The translations under genes were made by a program, and so were the position numbers. Shown here in pieces: positions 33,811 through 45,669 of a stretch of DNA of 64,000 nt (position 1 is the stretch's first letter; the number at the start of each line of letters is the position of its first letter). The notes beneath the pieces are model-generated. The model was given only the letters and a program-made list of their open reading frames with translations. It ran no database searches and was not told where the DNA came from. Origin of the DNA: Arachnopeziza araneosa (Eukaryota; Ascomycota; Leotiomycetes; Helotiales; Arachnopezizaceae); the NCBI GenBank assembly GCA_003988855.1, contig QYAI01000089.1:1-64000 (forward strand), in the 5' to 3' direction.

Positions 33811-35791
33811 GCTGTCACTATGTTAAAAGGAGCATGCAAGGAACGAGATGTTTCCATTTCTGGCGTTGACCAGGTCGGAATCCGGTTCATAGAACTCAGG
33901 GGAAACCTGGTTGTCGTGGAGCAACGTTTCGATAGGAAGAAAATTCTTTGTTGGTATTCAAGCCTCCTAGGTAACTAGACCTGTCTACCTAATATCATCA
34001 GCCTGAAAGCGGGTAGACCCGCTTTTGTCCGCTGTCGTGTTCCGCTATCGTGTTTCCACTCAAGAGGGTGAGCTGCGAAGCTAATGCACGGAAAACCCAA
34101 TGACAGCCATGATGAATCTGTTTGGGCTCCAACAGACCAATTTGTGATTTGATTCGAAGCCTCAAAGCCCAAACATGGACTGGAAAAAAGCGGTGACGGA
34201 GTGGAAGCTGAGGAGGCTGGGGCTGGCGGAAGCCGGAGAGGAGCCGCTGATGACTCTTTTTTTTCCTCTCACCCTTTTCGCCTGACTAGAGAACAACACA
34301 TAAAGGATTCGTTTCAGGTCGTTGTCTGGTTACAAGGCGAAGTATATGTACCCGTAGATGTAAACAGAAGAGAAAAGCAGATGACAGCCAACTTTCACCG
34401 ACAATTTGCAACCATTGTTCCAGTACAAGTACCACTTATCAAGTGCCTGCTGCAAGATTGAAACTTCTAGATTTGTCCCACGTCGCCACAAATCTTGACT
34501 ATGCACTTAATCCACGATCCACCTTCTCGAGATCACAACCATCCAGTCTTAATTGAACTACACAGCGTATCAACAACTATATCTCTTACATTCTGCTACA
34601 CCAGCCACTGAAATTCGACCGCCTAGGAGTGCCATTGCTAGAAATTTGGAGGAGCCTGAAGAAGTGCCTGGAGAGGACGGTGCATGCATAAGCTCGCCGA
34701 GTAGTGACGGTATCAACACCCGAACCTCAACGACGACAACAACAACAACAATAACAACAACAACAACAACAACGCTCACACGACAAACCCGTCCAATTTC
34801 AAGTCTGATTTTCTTCCACACTGCAGTCAGCGTCTCGAGAGCTGGGGAACTCCGACACGAACTCGGTTGTCCACGGACTTGTGGGTGTTTCAAGTACAGT
34901 AACGATCTGAGAGAAGGAGGTTTCTCTTTTCGAAACCAGGACAAGGTATGTTGAGGGTTTCCTCTTGATTTTATTCCATGGCTTTTCGAGAAGGATAAGG
35001 ATCCCGCTGGTACTCGATCCTGATTTGGGTGTCAACTTGCCACCAAAGCAGACGAAGAGTGTTGGTCAAGGGGGTTCGTCTTTCCCCTTGGGATCGAAGG
35101 GTGTTCAGCGTCCGCATCACGAGGGAGCAAGTTCCGTGCGGGATGGACATGGCCATAGATACTATCGATCAACTGTGGCAAAGGGATTGAGCTGGGTGTG
35201 TGGAGGGAGGGAGGGGAGTCTGGGGCGGTTTGAGCTTACCCCCTAATCTCCTCTTTCCCAGACCGGCGGACCAGTGTCTGTTGAGCATCATCCTCTTCTC
35301 CTCCTGCTTCATCCCTTATTAGCCTTGACAGCCCTTGATAGAGCGACGCCAAGCTTAACACTCCCGCGCGCTGTATGGCCCAGGCTCGGTACGTATTAAC
35401 GCTAACTGACAATTCTTCTTCCAGAAACCGATTTCTTCCCCCTCCATCTTCCTTTACGCACAGCTCGCCTCTCTCCCACCGCTTCGGTGTCGCCTTCCCC
35501 GGTGTCAGCCGCCCTTCATTGTGCGACGAGCTTTCGAACTTTGGTGCTCGTCAATCCATTTCGCGCCGCTCCATCGCTTGTCGCGAGCCCGCCCCCCGCC
35601 AACCTCACCGCGCGACAATCAACTCCCTCCCTTGCTCAGCACCAAGAGACCCAAGGAACACCCCTCGCGCTCTCCATTCACACCAGGCCAGTGGCCTGAA
35701 TCACCGTCTATCATCGTTGTCCTAGGATATCTCTACTCCGGCTCTAACAACGGTCAGGAGCGAGATAATTCCTGGGTTTTGAACTCTCCCG
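33811..35791. other. Long leader/promoter region of the ubiquitin-like-domain gene
   Basis: No protein family is recognised in these 2 kb. There is a (CAA)n/(ACA)n microsatellite at about 34733-34772. Two likely leader introns are visible. One has a GTATGT donor at 34946 and CTAATCTCCTCTTTCCCAG ending at 35261. The other, very short, is at 35389-35424 with GTACGT, GCTAACTGAC and TTCCAG. A long spliced 5' UTR for the downstream gene is the simplest reading. Confidence 0.45.
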
Positions 35792-38520
35792 ATGCGTAAG
35801 CTCTTCCAGCTGCACCCGACGAGAGACCATTGCTAATCCTGATGCGCAGCAACGGTTACCATCGAAACCAGCTCGTCGCGATCGAATTCTCGAAGCAATT
35901 CGTTTACAGACGAGGAAGGATCTTCAGGTACTGGTGTCCACATCACGTCTCGCGCTGCTAGCAACGAGTATTCTGACCCTGCAGACGAATCCTGGGAAGG
36001 GGTATCTTCCGAGGAGATTGAACGTATGGAGACCCAGATTGTCATAACCAGTCCGTCGTCTTTAGGAGATGCAGTGCTGACTTTGTCGAATCTAGCGTCC
36101 GAATCAGCATCTCGTCCCACCTCTCGTCCAGCTCGCCCTCGAACATCTGCGCGCTACCGACAGCAGAGTGAGAGTCGACCGCCGTCTGCATCGCGAGCAC
36201 CAGCTCGAAGGCATCGGCCCCCGTCTACTCGTGTTCACAGGCATCCGGTGCCTGCCCCACCTTCAAGCGTGGATCCTCTCGACGAGGCGTATCCAGGCTA
36301 CGGCCGTGGATACCCCCAGCCGCAAGCTGGAGGCTACAGTCGGCCAGGCTATGCCCAGAGTTCTTACTCTGGTCCGGCGGCCGGAGGTGGTTTCGCGCCT
36401 CCTTTTGGTGGTGCAGCCCCTGGCGCGCTGACTCACTATGGTAGTGGTGGAGGAGGCTACCAATATCCTCAGTCCAACCCATTCTCTCCTCAGCCAACTC
36501 CTACCCTGGGACCTGGTGCTGGTTACTTCAATGGACCCCACCACCCAATGTCTGGGCACAATACTCCTGGTGCGTATGGTGGCCATGAAATGATGCAATA
36601 TGCGCCGCCACAGCAACATGGTTATGGAGGGTACAATGGCTATATGCCTCCCCCGCCTGGAATGGCTCCCCCACACGGGCATTATTATCCACACTGGCCG
36701 CCTAGTGATCCTTCTGTGGTTGCTCCATCTCCAGATCCTGAGATGGAGAAGAAATTATTGGCCATTGAGGAGATTATGAAAAATCAACGGCTCGATGTTG
36801 AAAGGGCTCAAAAGGCATTGGCAGATAGGGAGGCTAAAGAGGCAGAAGCCAAAGCAGCGGCTGAAGCGCAGAAAAAATTGGCCGAAGATAAAGCGGCTTG
36901 GGAAAGAAAGATGGAGGACGAGAAAAGGGCCGCACTGGCTGCCTATGAGGAAGCTCAAAGAAACGCGAAAATAGAGGCGGAGAGAGCGGCATTCAAAGCA
37001 GCAGAAGAAAAAGCTGCGTGGGAGAAGAGGGTAGAGGAGGAGAAAAGGGCTGCGCTAGCAGCTCATGAGGAGGCACAGAGACAAGCGAAAATTGATGCAG
37101 AGCGAGCTGCAATTAGAGCAGCCGAAGAAAAGGCTGCATGGGAAAGGAAAGTTGATGACGAGAGAAAGGCCGCGTTAGCGGCTTATGAGGAAGCTCAAAA
37201 GCTGGCGAAGATAGAAGCAGAGCGAGCTGCCATCAGAGCAGCGGAAGAAAAGGCTGCATGGGAAAGAAGAGTAGAGGAAGAAAAGAAAGCTGTCCTGATC
37301 GCTTACGAAGAAGCGCAAAGGAAGGCAAGAGAAGACGCGGATAGGCAGGCAAAAATAGCAGCAGAAGAAAAGGCTGCTTGGGAAAGAAAGCTAGAAGAGG
37401 AAAAGAGAACAGCTCTGTTAAATTATGAGGCCGCTCAGAAAGCTGCAGCTGACGCAGCCGAGGCGGCGGCCAAGAAAGCTGCCGACGAGAAGGCTGCGTG
37501 GGAAAAGAAGCTTGAGGAGGAGCGGAAAGAGGCTATGGCAAAGGGGGTAGAGAATGCCAAGAAAGCCGCAGAGGCCGAAAAGAAAAAGGCTGAACAGAAG
37601 GCTGCCGAGGAGAAAGAAAAGGCAGATGCTGTTGCTGAACTTGCTCGGGTCAAGGCAGAGGCAGCTGAAGAGGCCAAGAAGCTGAAAGAAGAGACGGACA
37701 AGCTTAGAAAAGAAGCGGCCGAGGAAGCTGCAAAACTGAAGAAGGAGGCCGAGGAAGCGAACGAAAAGCTCAAAAAAGATGCGGCGGACGCTCTCGCAAA
37801 AGCAATGGCACCTCCCCCAGATGACAAAAAGAAGCCTCTCAGATTCAAGGACGCGGTTGGGAGGAAATTCAGCTTCCCTTTCCATCTATGCGCGACTTGG
37901 GGTGTAAGTTATATGATTCTTGTCGATAAACAACGGCTAATATCTTGGTAGGGAATGGAAGAGCTAATCAAGCAAGCCTTCTTGCATGTTGAAGTTATTG
38001 GTCCTCACGTTGCCGAGGGACATTACGACCTCATTGGACCAAACGGCGAAATCATATTACCACAGGTATGGGAGACAATGATCGAGCCAGATTGGTCTAT
38101 CACTATGCACATGTGGCCTATGCCAGAGCCGCCCAAAGGCCCTCCTCCTCCAGGACCCCCACCAGGACACAATTTCCATCCTGGGGAACGGCCCAGAAGC
38201 TCTCATCGTCATCGAATGCCACCTGGACCCCCTCCATCAGCTCATAGGGCTGGTGGAGCTGGGCCTCCACCTCCTCCACCAGCGAACTGGCCAGGTGGCG
38301 GTCCGCCGCGACCACCGGGCGGGCCTCCTGGAGGCCCTCCAATATTGGTGATGAACCCCAACTCGAGACCAAAAAAGCGGACCGCTGAACCCTCAAAAGG
38401 AGGTGTTTTGAGTTGGATGGCTGGCAAACCTGCCAAGCCGTCGGGAAAGGGCAGGTGAGAAACCCCCCACCGCTATTTTCTTCTCTGTTCGCTAATTATC
38501 TCAGGGCCAAAAAAGGCTGA
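35792..38520 (+). CDS. Ubiquitin-like-domain protein with long alanine-rich coiled coil
   Basis: Exons 35792-35795, 35850-37903, 37952-38454 and 38505-38520 encode about 858 residues. The first coding exon is only ATGC. The intron after it has a TGCTAAT branch site, and splicing yields M-P-TVTIETSSSRSNS. Next come an acidic Ser-rich head, a Gly/Pro/Tyr-rich segment with PYGYG-like repeats, and a long coiled coil of 40-residue repeats (KAAWE-K/R-EE-KRAAL..YEEAQ..AK..AERAA). A ubiquitin-like domain follows (LRFKDAVGRKFSFPFHLC.TW, MEELIKQAFLHVEVIGPHV, GHYDLIGPNGEIILPQVW). The tail is proline-rich and ends GKGRAKKG. The family is common in filamentous ascomycetes; the function is unknown, though a scaffold role is plausible. 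The last intron has strong GTGAGA and GCTAATTA signals; without it the protein ends three codons earlier than the spliced ending. Confidence 0.85.
36890..37530 (+). repeat. 120-bp tandem coding repeat, about six copies
   Basis: Units beginning AAAGC(G/T)GC(T/A/G)TGGGA start near 36890, 37010, 37130, 37250, 37370 and 37490, in exact 120-base register. Each encodes 40 residues of coiled coil starting KAAWE. Middle copies (second to fourth) are the most alike; outer copies have diverged. Exact spacing with no indels implies selection to keep the heptad register. Confidence 0.85.
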
Positions 38521-39577
38521 ACAACCCGACAACTGTCGTATCATGGAATCGCCATTCCGTAGCCAGCACTCACCGGCTCTAGTGGCAAGGACATTGAGAG
38601 AACAATCATGGAATAAGTATGTAAAGTGGATTGGCAGTTCATCCAATCTGGGCTTTCAGATCCGCCGTCATCCCGTCTAGGATTGTCATATAGATTTGGG
38701 GGAACCTTTTGGGAGTTTATTTCCTTTGCTACTGTTTCCAGGGCGTTCCCTTTTATAGAAGGTTTGGATACTTGGGTCGGGCGAATGTTTGGGTGGATGG
38801 TTTGTGCGGCAGTATGAAGTGTTCGGCGAAACATGTCTTTTTCCCAGCCACAAGGTTGGGTTCTGGCTGTCTCATCAGGGGAGATGTTAGATGTGGATGT
38901 TCAATTATCTATGTGCTTTATGTTGGGACGGTTCGCATTGTTCTCCGTCTTCGCGTGTCTTTGTTTTAGCGTGTTTTTGGATACCGGTACCTCGATTGGG
39001 ATACACATCTGCTTTCTATTTGGACATTGATTCGAAGACGATAATGGAACAGCTTTGGATGGGAACGAGTCGATGATAAGGGTGTTCATTTGGAAATCTG
39101 GAAGGGTCTTTGGAGGGGATTGGGGGGTGGTGCATGCAACTTAGACTGTTCATAGCAAGCAAATTGCAACACAATGTGTAACCTCTCTCTCTCTCTCTCC
39201 CCCATGTGTTTCGGTCCGCTGTACTCCGCAGGAACAACTACATATCCCAGGTCAGGGAGGCGAAGTAATCAGCCTCCCGTTCTCACGTGTTCCCCCCTAG
39301 ACCGCGGAACAAGGTAAGCAAACCCAAGCAAAACCCCTCACGGCGCTGCTTGGATTTAGCCACAACATCTTTCAGATACCACTAGTTGGGTATATTCTGA
39401 TTGCAGTCACATTTGCCTCCGTCGCATAGCATTTTTAATCTATTTTTTTGGCAGTCGAGACTTCTCCAATTTATTTATAGAAACGTTTGCCCGTTTTATG
39501 GACTCCAGATGATATATATCCCTTAAGATGGCCTCGAGTGAGCGTGGAAATGTGTTTTTCTTGAGCTGCTTTTCGTT
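38521..39577. other. Intergenic region with CT microsatellite
   Basis: This stretch contains the 3' UTR of the ubiquitin-like-domain gene, a (TC)n run at about 39183-39201 and the promoter of the S53 peptidase, with TATA-like TTTATTTATAG near 39470. A short upstream ORF with ATG at 39528 overlaps the peptidase start in another frame. Confidence 0.5.
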
Positions 39578-41946
39578 ATGTTTCTTTCATTTCTTTCCCT
39601 TATTTGGCTGGCCATTTCTGGGGCCATCGCTGCTCCTTCGAACTGGCCGTATGTTCAACACGAGAAACGCCATGTATTTCCCGAAGGTTGGGTCAAGCAC
39701 TCGAAGCTACACCCAGAGCACCTTCTCCCGTTGAAGTTTGCTCTGAAACAGTCAAATATCGATCGATTGGACGACTACCTCATGTCCGTTTCGCATCCTG
39801 ACTCCAAGGACTTTGGCAGGCATTTTTCCTACCAAGAAATCAGGAAGATATTTGCACCAAGCCAAGAGACCATAGAAGAAGTATGCACTTGGCTGATCTT
39901 TGCTGGTATTTCCGAGGAGCGGATTAGAAAAAGTCCATCTGGTGGCTGGCTACATTTGAATGCGACTGTGAAAGAAGCCGAGATGTTGCTCAGAACGGAG
40001 TTTCATCTTTTCAAGCACGAGTCAGGACAAAACCACGTTGCATGTGATAAATACAGCGTCCCTGAGTATGTTGGTAATCAAGAGATCTCAATATTATAAA
40101 GCTAAATCTTTTGCAGACACATTCGATCTCATATCGACTTCGTGACACCTACAGTCCATTTTGACGTACACGTCAAAGCCCCAGATAGCAGCTCATCAAG
40201 AACAAAAAGGAACGGGGCTGGCTTTGGCTGGAAGAAGCCGACACCTCCAAAGTGGGCTCCCATGCCTAAGCTAATCATGCCCCATCATAACTTAGCAAAT
40301 TGTTCTTCGAATATAACACCAGATTGCTTGCGTGCTCTATACGGAATTCCAACGTTGGACCCCAGAACCAGGCTTCATGTGAGTGACGATTTCTCTCATC
40401 ATTTCGCAGGTAATATTTCGTCTTGTTTCACTATGCTTAAATATTTCTTAGCCTAGTTGAACCATACCTTGAGAAGTTTCATTGTTGATTGTGTCTAGGC
40501 AAGCAACAGTTTCGGAGTAGTTGAGTATACCCCTCAATCTTACAAATCGCTCGATATGGATTTATTCTTTGGCAACTACTCGAAGACTCAAGTCCAAAAG
40601 CGCCCATCACTTAAATCTGTTGATGGAGGTGATGTTTATGAAACCAATGATATCAATCAGATGGTGGAGGCGAATCTAGATCTTCAATACGCTATGGCGC
40701 TCGTGAATCCATTAAATGTTACTCTATACCAAGTTGGAGACTTGATTGAAACCGACTACACCTCGTTCAACAACTTCTTAGATGCAATAGATGCTTCTTA
40801 TTGTTCAGATAATAATAAGACAGACAACACCACCAGCCCTACCGTTGACGCTATATACCCTGATCCTCTTCCTGGAGGGTACTCTGGACCTCAAAACTGT
40901 GGAAGTTATGCTCCAGCAAAAGTTATCAGCACATCTTAGTATGTCCCTCACAATTCGAAATGTCTCGCTCCTTGTTATAGACTTAGAACAATAAGACTTG
41001 TATGCTTACTTCTCGGATCTCTAGTTCTTATAATGAGCATGACCTCACTCCCGCCTATGAGATTCGGCAATGCAACGAGTATGCAAAACTGTAAGGCTCG
41101 GTTCCCATACTCAAGTTTTCGGCCATTTGAAAGCCAAAAAGGATGTCTTACAGATCCTTTTTCCGTCTCAGCTCCCTCTTCAAAATTAACAAAGTTGAAT
41201 GCTAATTCCACAGCAGTGGGCTAGCTGGAACAACATTCTTATATTGCTCAGGGGATTATGGCGTAGCTGGTTCGGGAGGACGGTGCATCAACCCAAGCAC
41301 CGGGGATCTAGACATCGAAGCAGGAGGTAAATTTGCGCCATCCTTCCCGAGCACATGTCCGTATGTTCTTTCGGTGGGAGCTACTCAAATACGACCGAAC
41401 GCATCTGTAATCCAGCCTGAAATTGCTTGCTCTACAAAGATATCTTCAGGTGGTGGATTCTCGAATGTCTTTCCCATGCCGTCATATCAATCACGTACGG
41501 TGAAGCAGTATTTTAAGCATCACCTCCCACCATATGGCGCAGAGAGGTTTAACAATTCCCAGCAGACACGGGGCTATCCAGATGTCAGTGCAAACGGGGC
41601 GAACTATGTAGTTGCCCTTAAAGGCAAGTACAACTACCTTCTCTACGGTACCTCAGCTTCAACCCCTACGTTTGCGGCAGTAATCACGTTGTTAAACGAG
41701 GCGAGAATGAATATTGGGAAGAGGAGTGTTGGATTCATCAGTAAGAGTGCCTATCCAATCAAGTAACTCCTAACGAGAGTAGATCCTGTTTTATATGATA
41801 ATCCAAACCTATTAAACGACATCACAAGTGGGACGAATGCAGGATGTGGAACTGATGGATTCTCTGCTGTCCCAGGTTGGGATCCAGTGACGGGACTTGG
41901 AACTCCGAATTACCCCAAAATGCTGCAATACTTCCTCGCACATTAA
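39578..41946 (+). CDS. Secreted tripeptidyl-peptidase-like S53 (sedolisin) protease
   Basis: Six exons, 39578-40065, 40117-40378, 40499-40938, 41025-41090, 41217-41740 and 41783-41946, encode about 647 residues. A signal peptide (MFLSFLSLIWLAISGAIAAP) is followed by the activation prodomain (KLHPEHLLPLKFALKQSN, VSHPDSKDFGRHFS). The catalytic domain has the sedolisin Glu/Asp pair in VEANLDLQYA (about E307 and D311) and the nucleophile Ser in YGTSASTP (about S565). Conserved CSGDYGVAG, PSTCPYVLSVGAT, GYPDVSANG and the Ca-site-like end INPVLYDNP..DIT.GTNAGCGT.GF.A..GWDPVTGLGTPNY are present. These enzymes work at acid pH outside the cell, removing tripeptides or cutting internally for nutrition. 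All catalytic residues are present, so it should be active. Confidence 0.93.
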
Positions 41947-42646
41947 TGTTTATAATACAAGAAATATATACAGAGACTCAGTACGCATTTTCAATTTCAT
42001 ATGGTAAGTTTGGATACGCTCTTTCTAAGAATTAGGCACAACCAATGGCCTACTTTCTCCGACCGTCATATTCCGATTGTGCTGAATAGCCACGTACCTT
42101 TGCCAGTTACGTCTTGAACTTATAATATTCATTCAATTAAATTGAAACATGTAAAACACGGAGGTGCTGTTGGCGACTTGAAAACAGAGACCGACCATGA
42201 TTTAGTCTAAAGGTATTTTACCAGTTACAAAGCGGGTTGAACATGTTGCTCCTATAGGTTGCAATTGAAGCCTTTCAACTCTTTCAATGTAGCCAAGTTT
42301 AGAAGCAGAATCAGAGCATCCTTTCTCAGAATCTATACATCGTTCAAAATGACACTGCCACTTGGCTAACACTGAGGCGCAGCTCTGTGCCTTGGCTTTC
42401 CAGGCTTGCGGCGAACATTTTTCTCAAGGAAATTCTTGGGTTGGGACTTGCATCACAAGAATAGCCTTTGGGAGTTGACCTAAGATTTTCCTAAAATTTT
42501 CCACAAGAAAATGGCGCAATGGTCTGCACTATAGTATGTTCTTGCTAACATCAACCGAAATTTCCTCTGGGAAGAATTGATGGATTTGAAGTCTGCAGTT
42601 GCTAAGTGAAGAAGATATTGAGCCCGCTCAGGCAAGTTTCAACTAG
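41947..42646. other. Convergent intergenic region, nothing recognised
   Basis: The 3' ends of the S53 peptidase and the methyltransferase gene face each other here. The interval is AT-rich with no coding sequence recognised. Confidence 0.5.
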
Positions 42647-43908
42647 TCAGACTCTGGGTGATGTTTCCGGCTTCCGGAATCGTCCTTGTATCCAACAACG
42701 ATACATCTTGAGCTGCTTAGCTCTGTTCACCAATAGCCTGCGATCAATACCTAGATCAAGGATTTCAAACCCAGCGGCATCACCTTCTGGAATGTCCAAC
42801 TCTTTGGCATAGTGTCCCGTCCAGATATTGATCAATTGATCTTTCTCAAAAAAATAAACTCGAGTGCCATCGCCGCGTATGTAAAAGTTCTCTTCCAGGT
42901 ATCGACCTTTCTTAAAGCGTACTTGAGCCAGATCTCCACGACCATAATCCCGGAAGAGCACTTCACCACCAGGTTTGAGGAGTTTATGGATGTTCTGGAC
43001 GGCTTGACTCCACTGTGATGGCGCAAGTGCTGAAAAGATAAAGATCATGATAACCACATCAACGCTCCCCTCGTGCAAATCGGGTGGTAACCCTTCTCCT
43101 GTGACATCCCATATATCAGCTTGGATATTCTTGGCTTTATATGCCTCATTTTCACGTATTACTTCCACAGCTTTCTTGGAGAAATCGCAGGCGTAAATCT
43201 TGAGCCTGGGATTCTCATTGTGAGCCAGAATGGGAAAGGCAGTATTGCCAGCGCCAGCCCCAACCTCGAGCAGCGTCACTGGGCCAGCATCTGCCTTTGT
43301 GATCGTTGATAAAACGGGGAACTCTTGTTGGAGCCAACGCCTGTCTTTAAAGAAGTTTGCCGTGTTATTCTTGTAAAAGTTATTCCACCATTTCGCTGGG
43401 TCTGAGTTAAATCTATCTGATGAGGGTTAGCATTGGCGCTTGCAAGGCATTCCCATAAATATTGTGATCAAAAGCTATTCAGATAGGAGCGAAAGACATT
43501 GCTGATTTGTTTCGTTCATGAGCCGAGGCTTCAGATGAACTATGCATTATTTCAAATCATCAGGAAGCAAGAAGAACGATTGACAAGGAGGGGTGACTTA
43601 CTCTTGTCAAATTCGGATACAGGGGCCTCTCTCTGTTTAGCATATTGTAGTTCTGCATACTCCTTGTAAGTGTCGTCGGTTTCCACATGATCCCATGCAT
43701 TGAACTCGTAGACATTGTCTTCCTCGGTGAGCAAACGTGACCCAAATTGAAACGGATCGCTTCTCTTCAAGTTGTTGACAGGATCATGGGACCGATGAGG
43801 CGAAACTGCTTCTGGTGGATAAGTTGCTGCAAGAGAATTCTTCACATCCAAAGAAGATGCAGCTCCCACTGGAACGGCGTCGCCTTGTCTCTCGATTGAT
43901 TCCATCAT
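42647..43908 (-). CDS. tRNA m3C32 methyltransferase (Trm140/METTL2 family)
   Basis: Exons 43908-43602 and 43416-42647 encode about 358 residues. The N-terminal part carries the family block RSDPFQFGSRLLTEEDNVYEFNAWDHVE and NRFNSDPAKWWNNFYKNN.ANFFKDR.WLQQEFP. The Rossmann methyltransferase domain has SAM motif I LLEVGAGAGNTAFPIL (about residues 151-166), DFSKKAVEV, the VDVVIMIFIFSALAP segment and KPGGEVLFRDYGRGDLAQ. Members add a 3-methyl group to C32 in the anticodon loop of Thr and Ser tRNAs in the cytosol. Unlike budding-yeast Abp140 there is no N-terminal actin-binding extension. The intron (185 bases) is longer than most here and ends CATCAG. Two neighbouring ATGs (43908, 43905) could serve as start. 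Confidence 0.9.
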
Positions 43909-44144
43909 TTTGGGATTTTGTGGTTGTGCGGATTGAGCTTGCACGATCAGAAAATAATTTCCCCTTCATTCGGAGACTCCACCGCCTAATTTAGCGCTAG
44001 TCCTTCTTAGGGAAAATCCCAGCCGTGACAGGTACGAAATAAACTTCATATTTCTAATGTTTGTCACTGTCGTGGTAATTTATTTCTTATAGAATATTCT
44101 TTGGCTGTGTTGCAAGTCTCTCCTTGGCTTCAAGCTTCGTTAAC

Positions 44145-44888
44145 ATGTCAAGAACGGTCCTTCGGAATCTTCGTCCCGAGACGGTACTTCTCACATTCAA
44201 ACCACCAGTTCAGCGGAGCTTTATCACCCTTCCTGGAACAGAACGACAGAGTCTTACAGCAACTCGGATACTTCCGTACAAGTCCAGCAATCTCTATACC
44301 TTAATCGCGGACGTAGATAATTATTCATCCTTCGTGCCATACTGCCAGGAATCCAAGGTCACGAAGTGGTCGGCTCCAGATGCCACTGGAAAACGATGGC
44401 CATCAGAAGCAGATTTGAAAGTTGGATGGGGCGGTTTTGAAGAGGTGTTTACCTCCAGGCTGTTCTGTATCCCAGGATCAGTAGTTGAGGCTCTCGGCGG
44501 CGAAGCCGTCACTAGTCTTTCTCAAAGCAACTTAGCACATCACTCAGCTACCTTCGATGCGCCGAGGACTACGAATGGTATATTCCAGTTCCTGAGTACA
44601 AAGTGGACCGTAAAACCATTTCATTACAGGTCACCAACTGCCCGGCTAGAAGTAGACAAGACTGAGCTTCCAGCAACAAACCAGACCGAGATCCATTTGA
44701 GTATCGATCTCCAGTTTTCAAACCCGATATATGCTGCCTTAAGCAAAAGTGTTGCACCCAAAGTGGCAGGAATTATGATTGAAGCATTTGAGGTTCGCGC
44801 AAGGAAATTACTAGATGGACAAGGAGCAGCCATTTCGGAGCCTAGGACGATCAAAGCATTAGATGCCGGGCAGAAGATGAATGCATGA
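44145..44888 (+). CDS. COQ10: Coenzyme Q-binding protein COQ10 (START domain), mitochondrial
   Basis: A single exon of 247 residues from ATG 44145. The N-terminus (MSRTVLRNLRP, then TFKPPVQRSF) is basic and hydroxylated, as in a mitochondrial presequence. The START/polyketide-cyclase-like domain follows: ATRILPYKSSNLYTLIADVDNYSSFVPYCQES, LKVGWGGFEEVFTS, and a C-terminal long helix after FSNPIYAALSKSVAPKVAGIMIEAFEVRAR. COQ10 binds coenzyme Q and its intermediates in the inner membrane and is needed for efficient CoQ use and synthesis. Compared with yeast, an insert between the domain strands (GSVVEALGGEAVTSLSQSN) is present, as commonly seen in filamentous fungi. Confidence 0.92.
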   Translation: MSRTVLRNLRPETVLLTFKPPVQRSFITLPGTERQSLTATRILPYKSSNLYTLIADVDNYSSFVPYCQESKVTKWSAPDATGKRWPSEADLKVGWGGFEEVFTSRLFCIPGSVVEALGGEAVTSLSQSNLAHHSATFDAPRTTNGIFQFLSTKWTVKPFHYRSPTARLEVDKTELPATNQTEIHLSIDLQFSNPIYAALSKSVAPKVAGIMIEAFEVRARKLLDGQGAAISEPRTIKALDAGQKMNA

Positions 44889-45669
44889 TGGTTGGCAAGG
44901 GCCTTCTTGTACACTGTATTCAATAGAGGCAAAATATGAGTGCCGTTGCCTTTGTACTTTTCGTGAATGACCTTCATTATCTCCCCAAGAAGCAGCGTTT
45001 AGTCGGTCCCCTCCGTACTCGGATTCGCTCTCGGCAAGAACGGAGCCACAGGCGATACGTAAGTGCTGTAGGCTAACGAGTCGATCCTTCGATCGGCTTC
45101 CTTCTAGGTATCGAGCGTGCAACGCAGCGCATTTCTCTACCTTTAACGCTTCAGTTTGCTATAGGTCAGCGTCATGAATAACATTCGACCACGGATATGT
45201 CTTCGCCTGCAAATTGCTTCGCAACGAAGGTCAATACGGTACTATGTAAGGAACAAGCGCTACCCTTGCCCCGTATCTGGTAAAGAAGAGGGTATTTGGC
45301 GGTCTGTGGGGGTGAGTGAACCTAGTTCAGTCAGCTGGCGAGCAACGTGATGACATCGTGGACAAGTGTTCTGGGAGTGCTCGGGGGTCAGTAATTGGCC
45401 CTCGTCAGAACTGGGGGTGGAAGAGTTGCCAAACCTGCATGATGGGCTGCCGCCACTACAGTAGCCAGCCACCCAATCAAACCTGAAAGGAAATAGACGA
45501 ATGTTGCTCTATGAAAGGGGTCTTGAGCCATTGAGAATTAATAGCTCTCCTGAGAGAGACCCGAGAGCGAGGAGCGAGGCGGCGTTACCATAAAGAAAAG
45601 GCCTCTGTCACTCGATCTTGCTTTTTAGATTTACCCAGGTCCGAGTAACGCAGAACATGCTATTGTGCG
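44889..45669. other. Promoter region of mevalonate kinase
   Basis: No coding sequence is recognised between COQ10 and the mevalonate kinase gene. Short open frames on both strands lack coding character. No RNA gene was identified. Confidence 0.5.

Noticed and set aside
35375..35725. 116-codon frame in the leader of the ubiquitin-like-domain gene
   Set aside because: Pro/Ser/Arg-rich in all three frames, typical of CT-rich leader sequence, and contains a likely leader intron.
37418..37885. 155-codon minus-strand frame rich in Leu/Phe
   Set aside because: Antisense shadow of the 120-bp coiled-coil repeat array.
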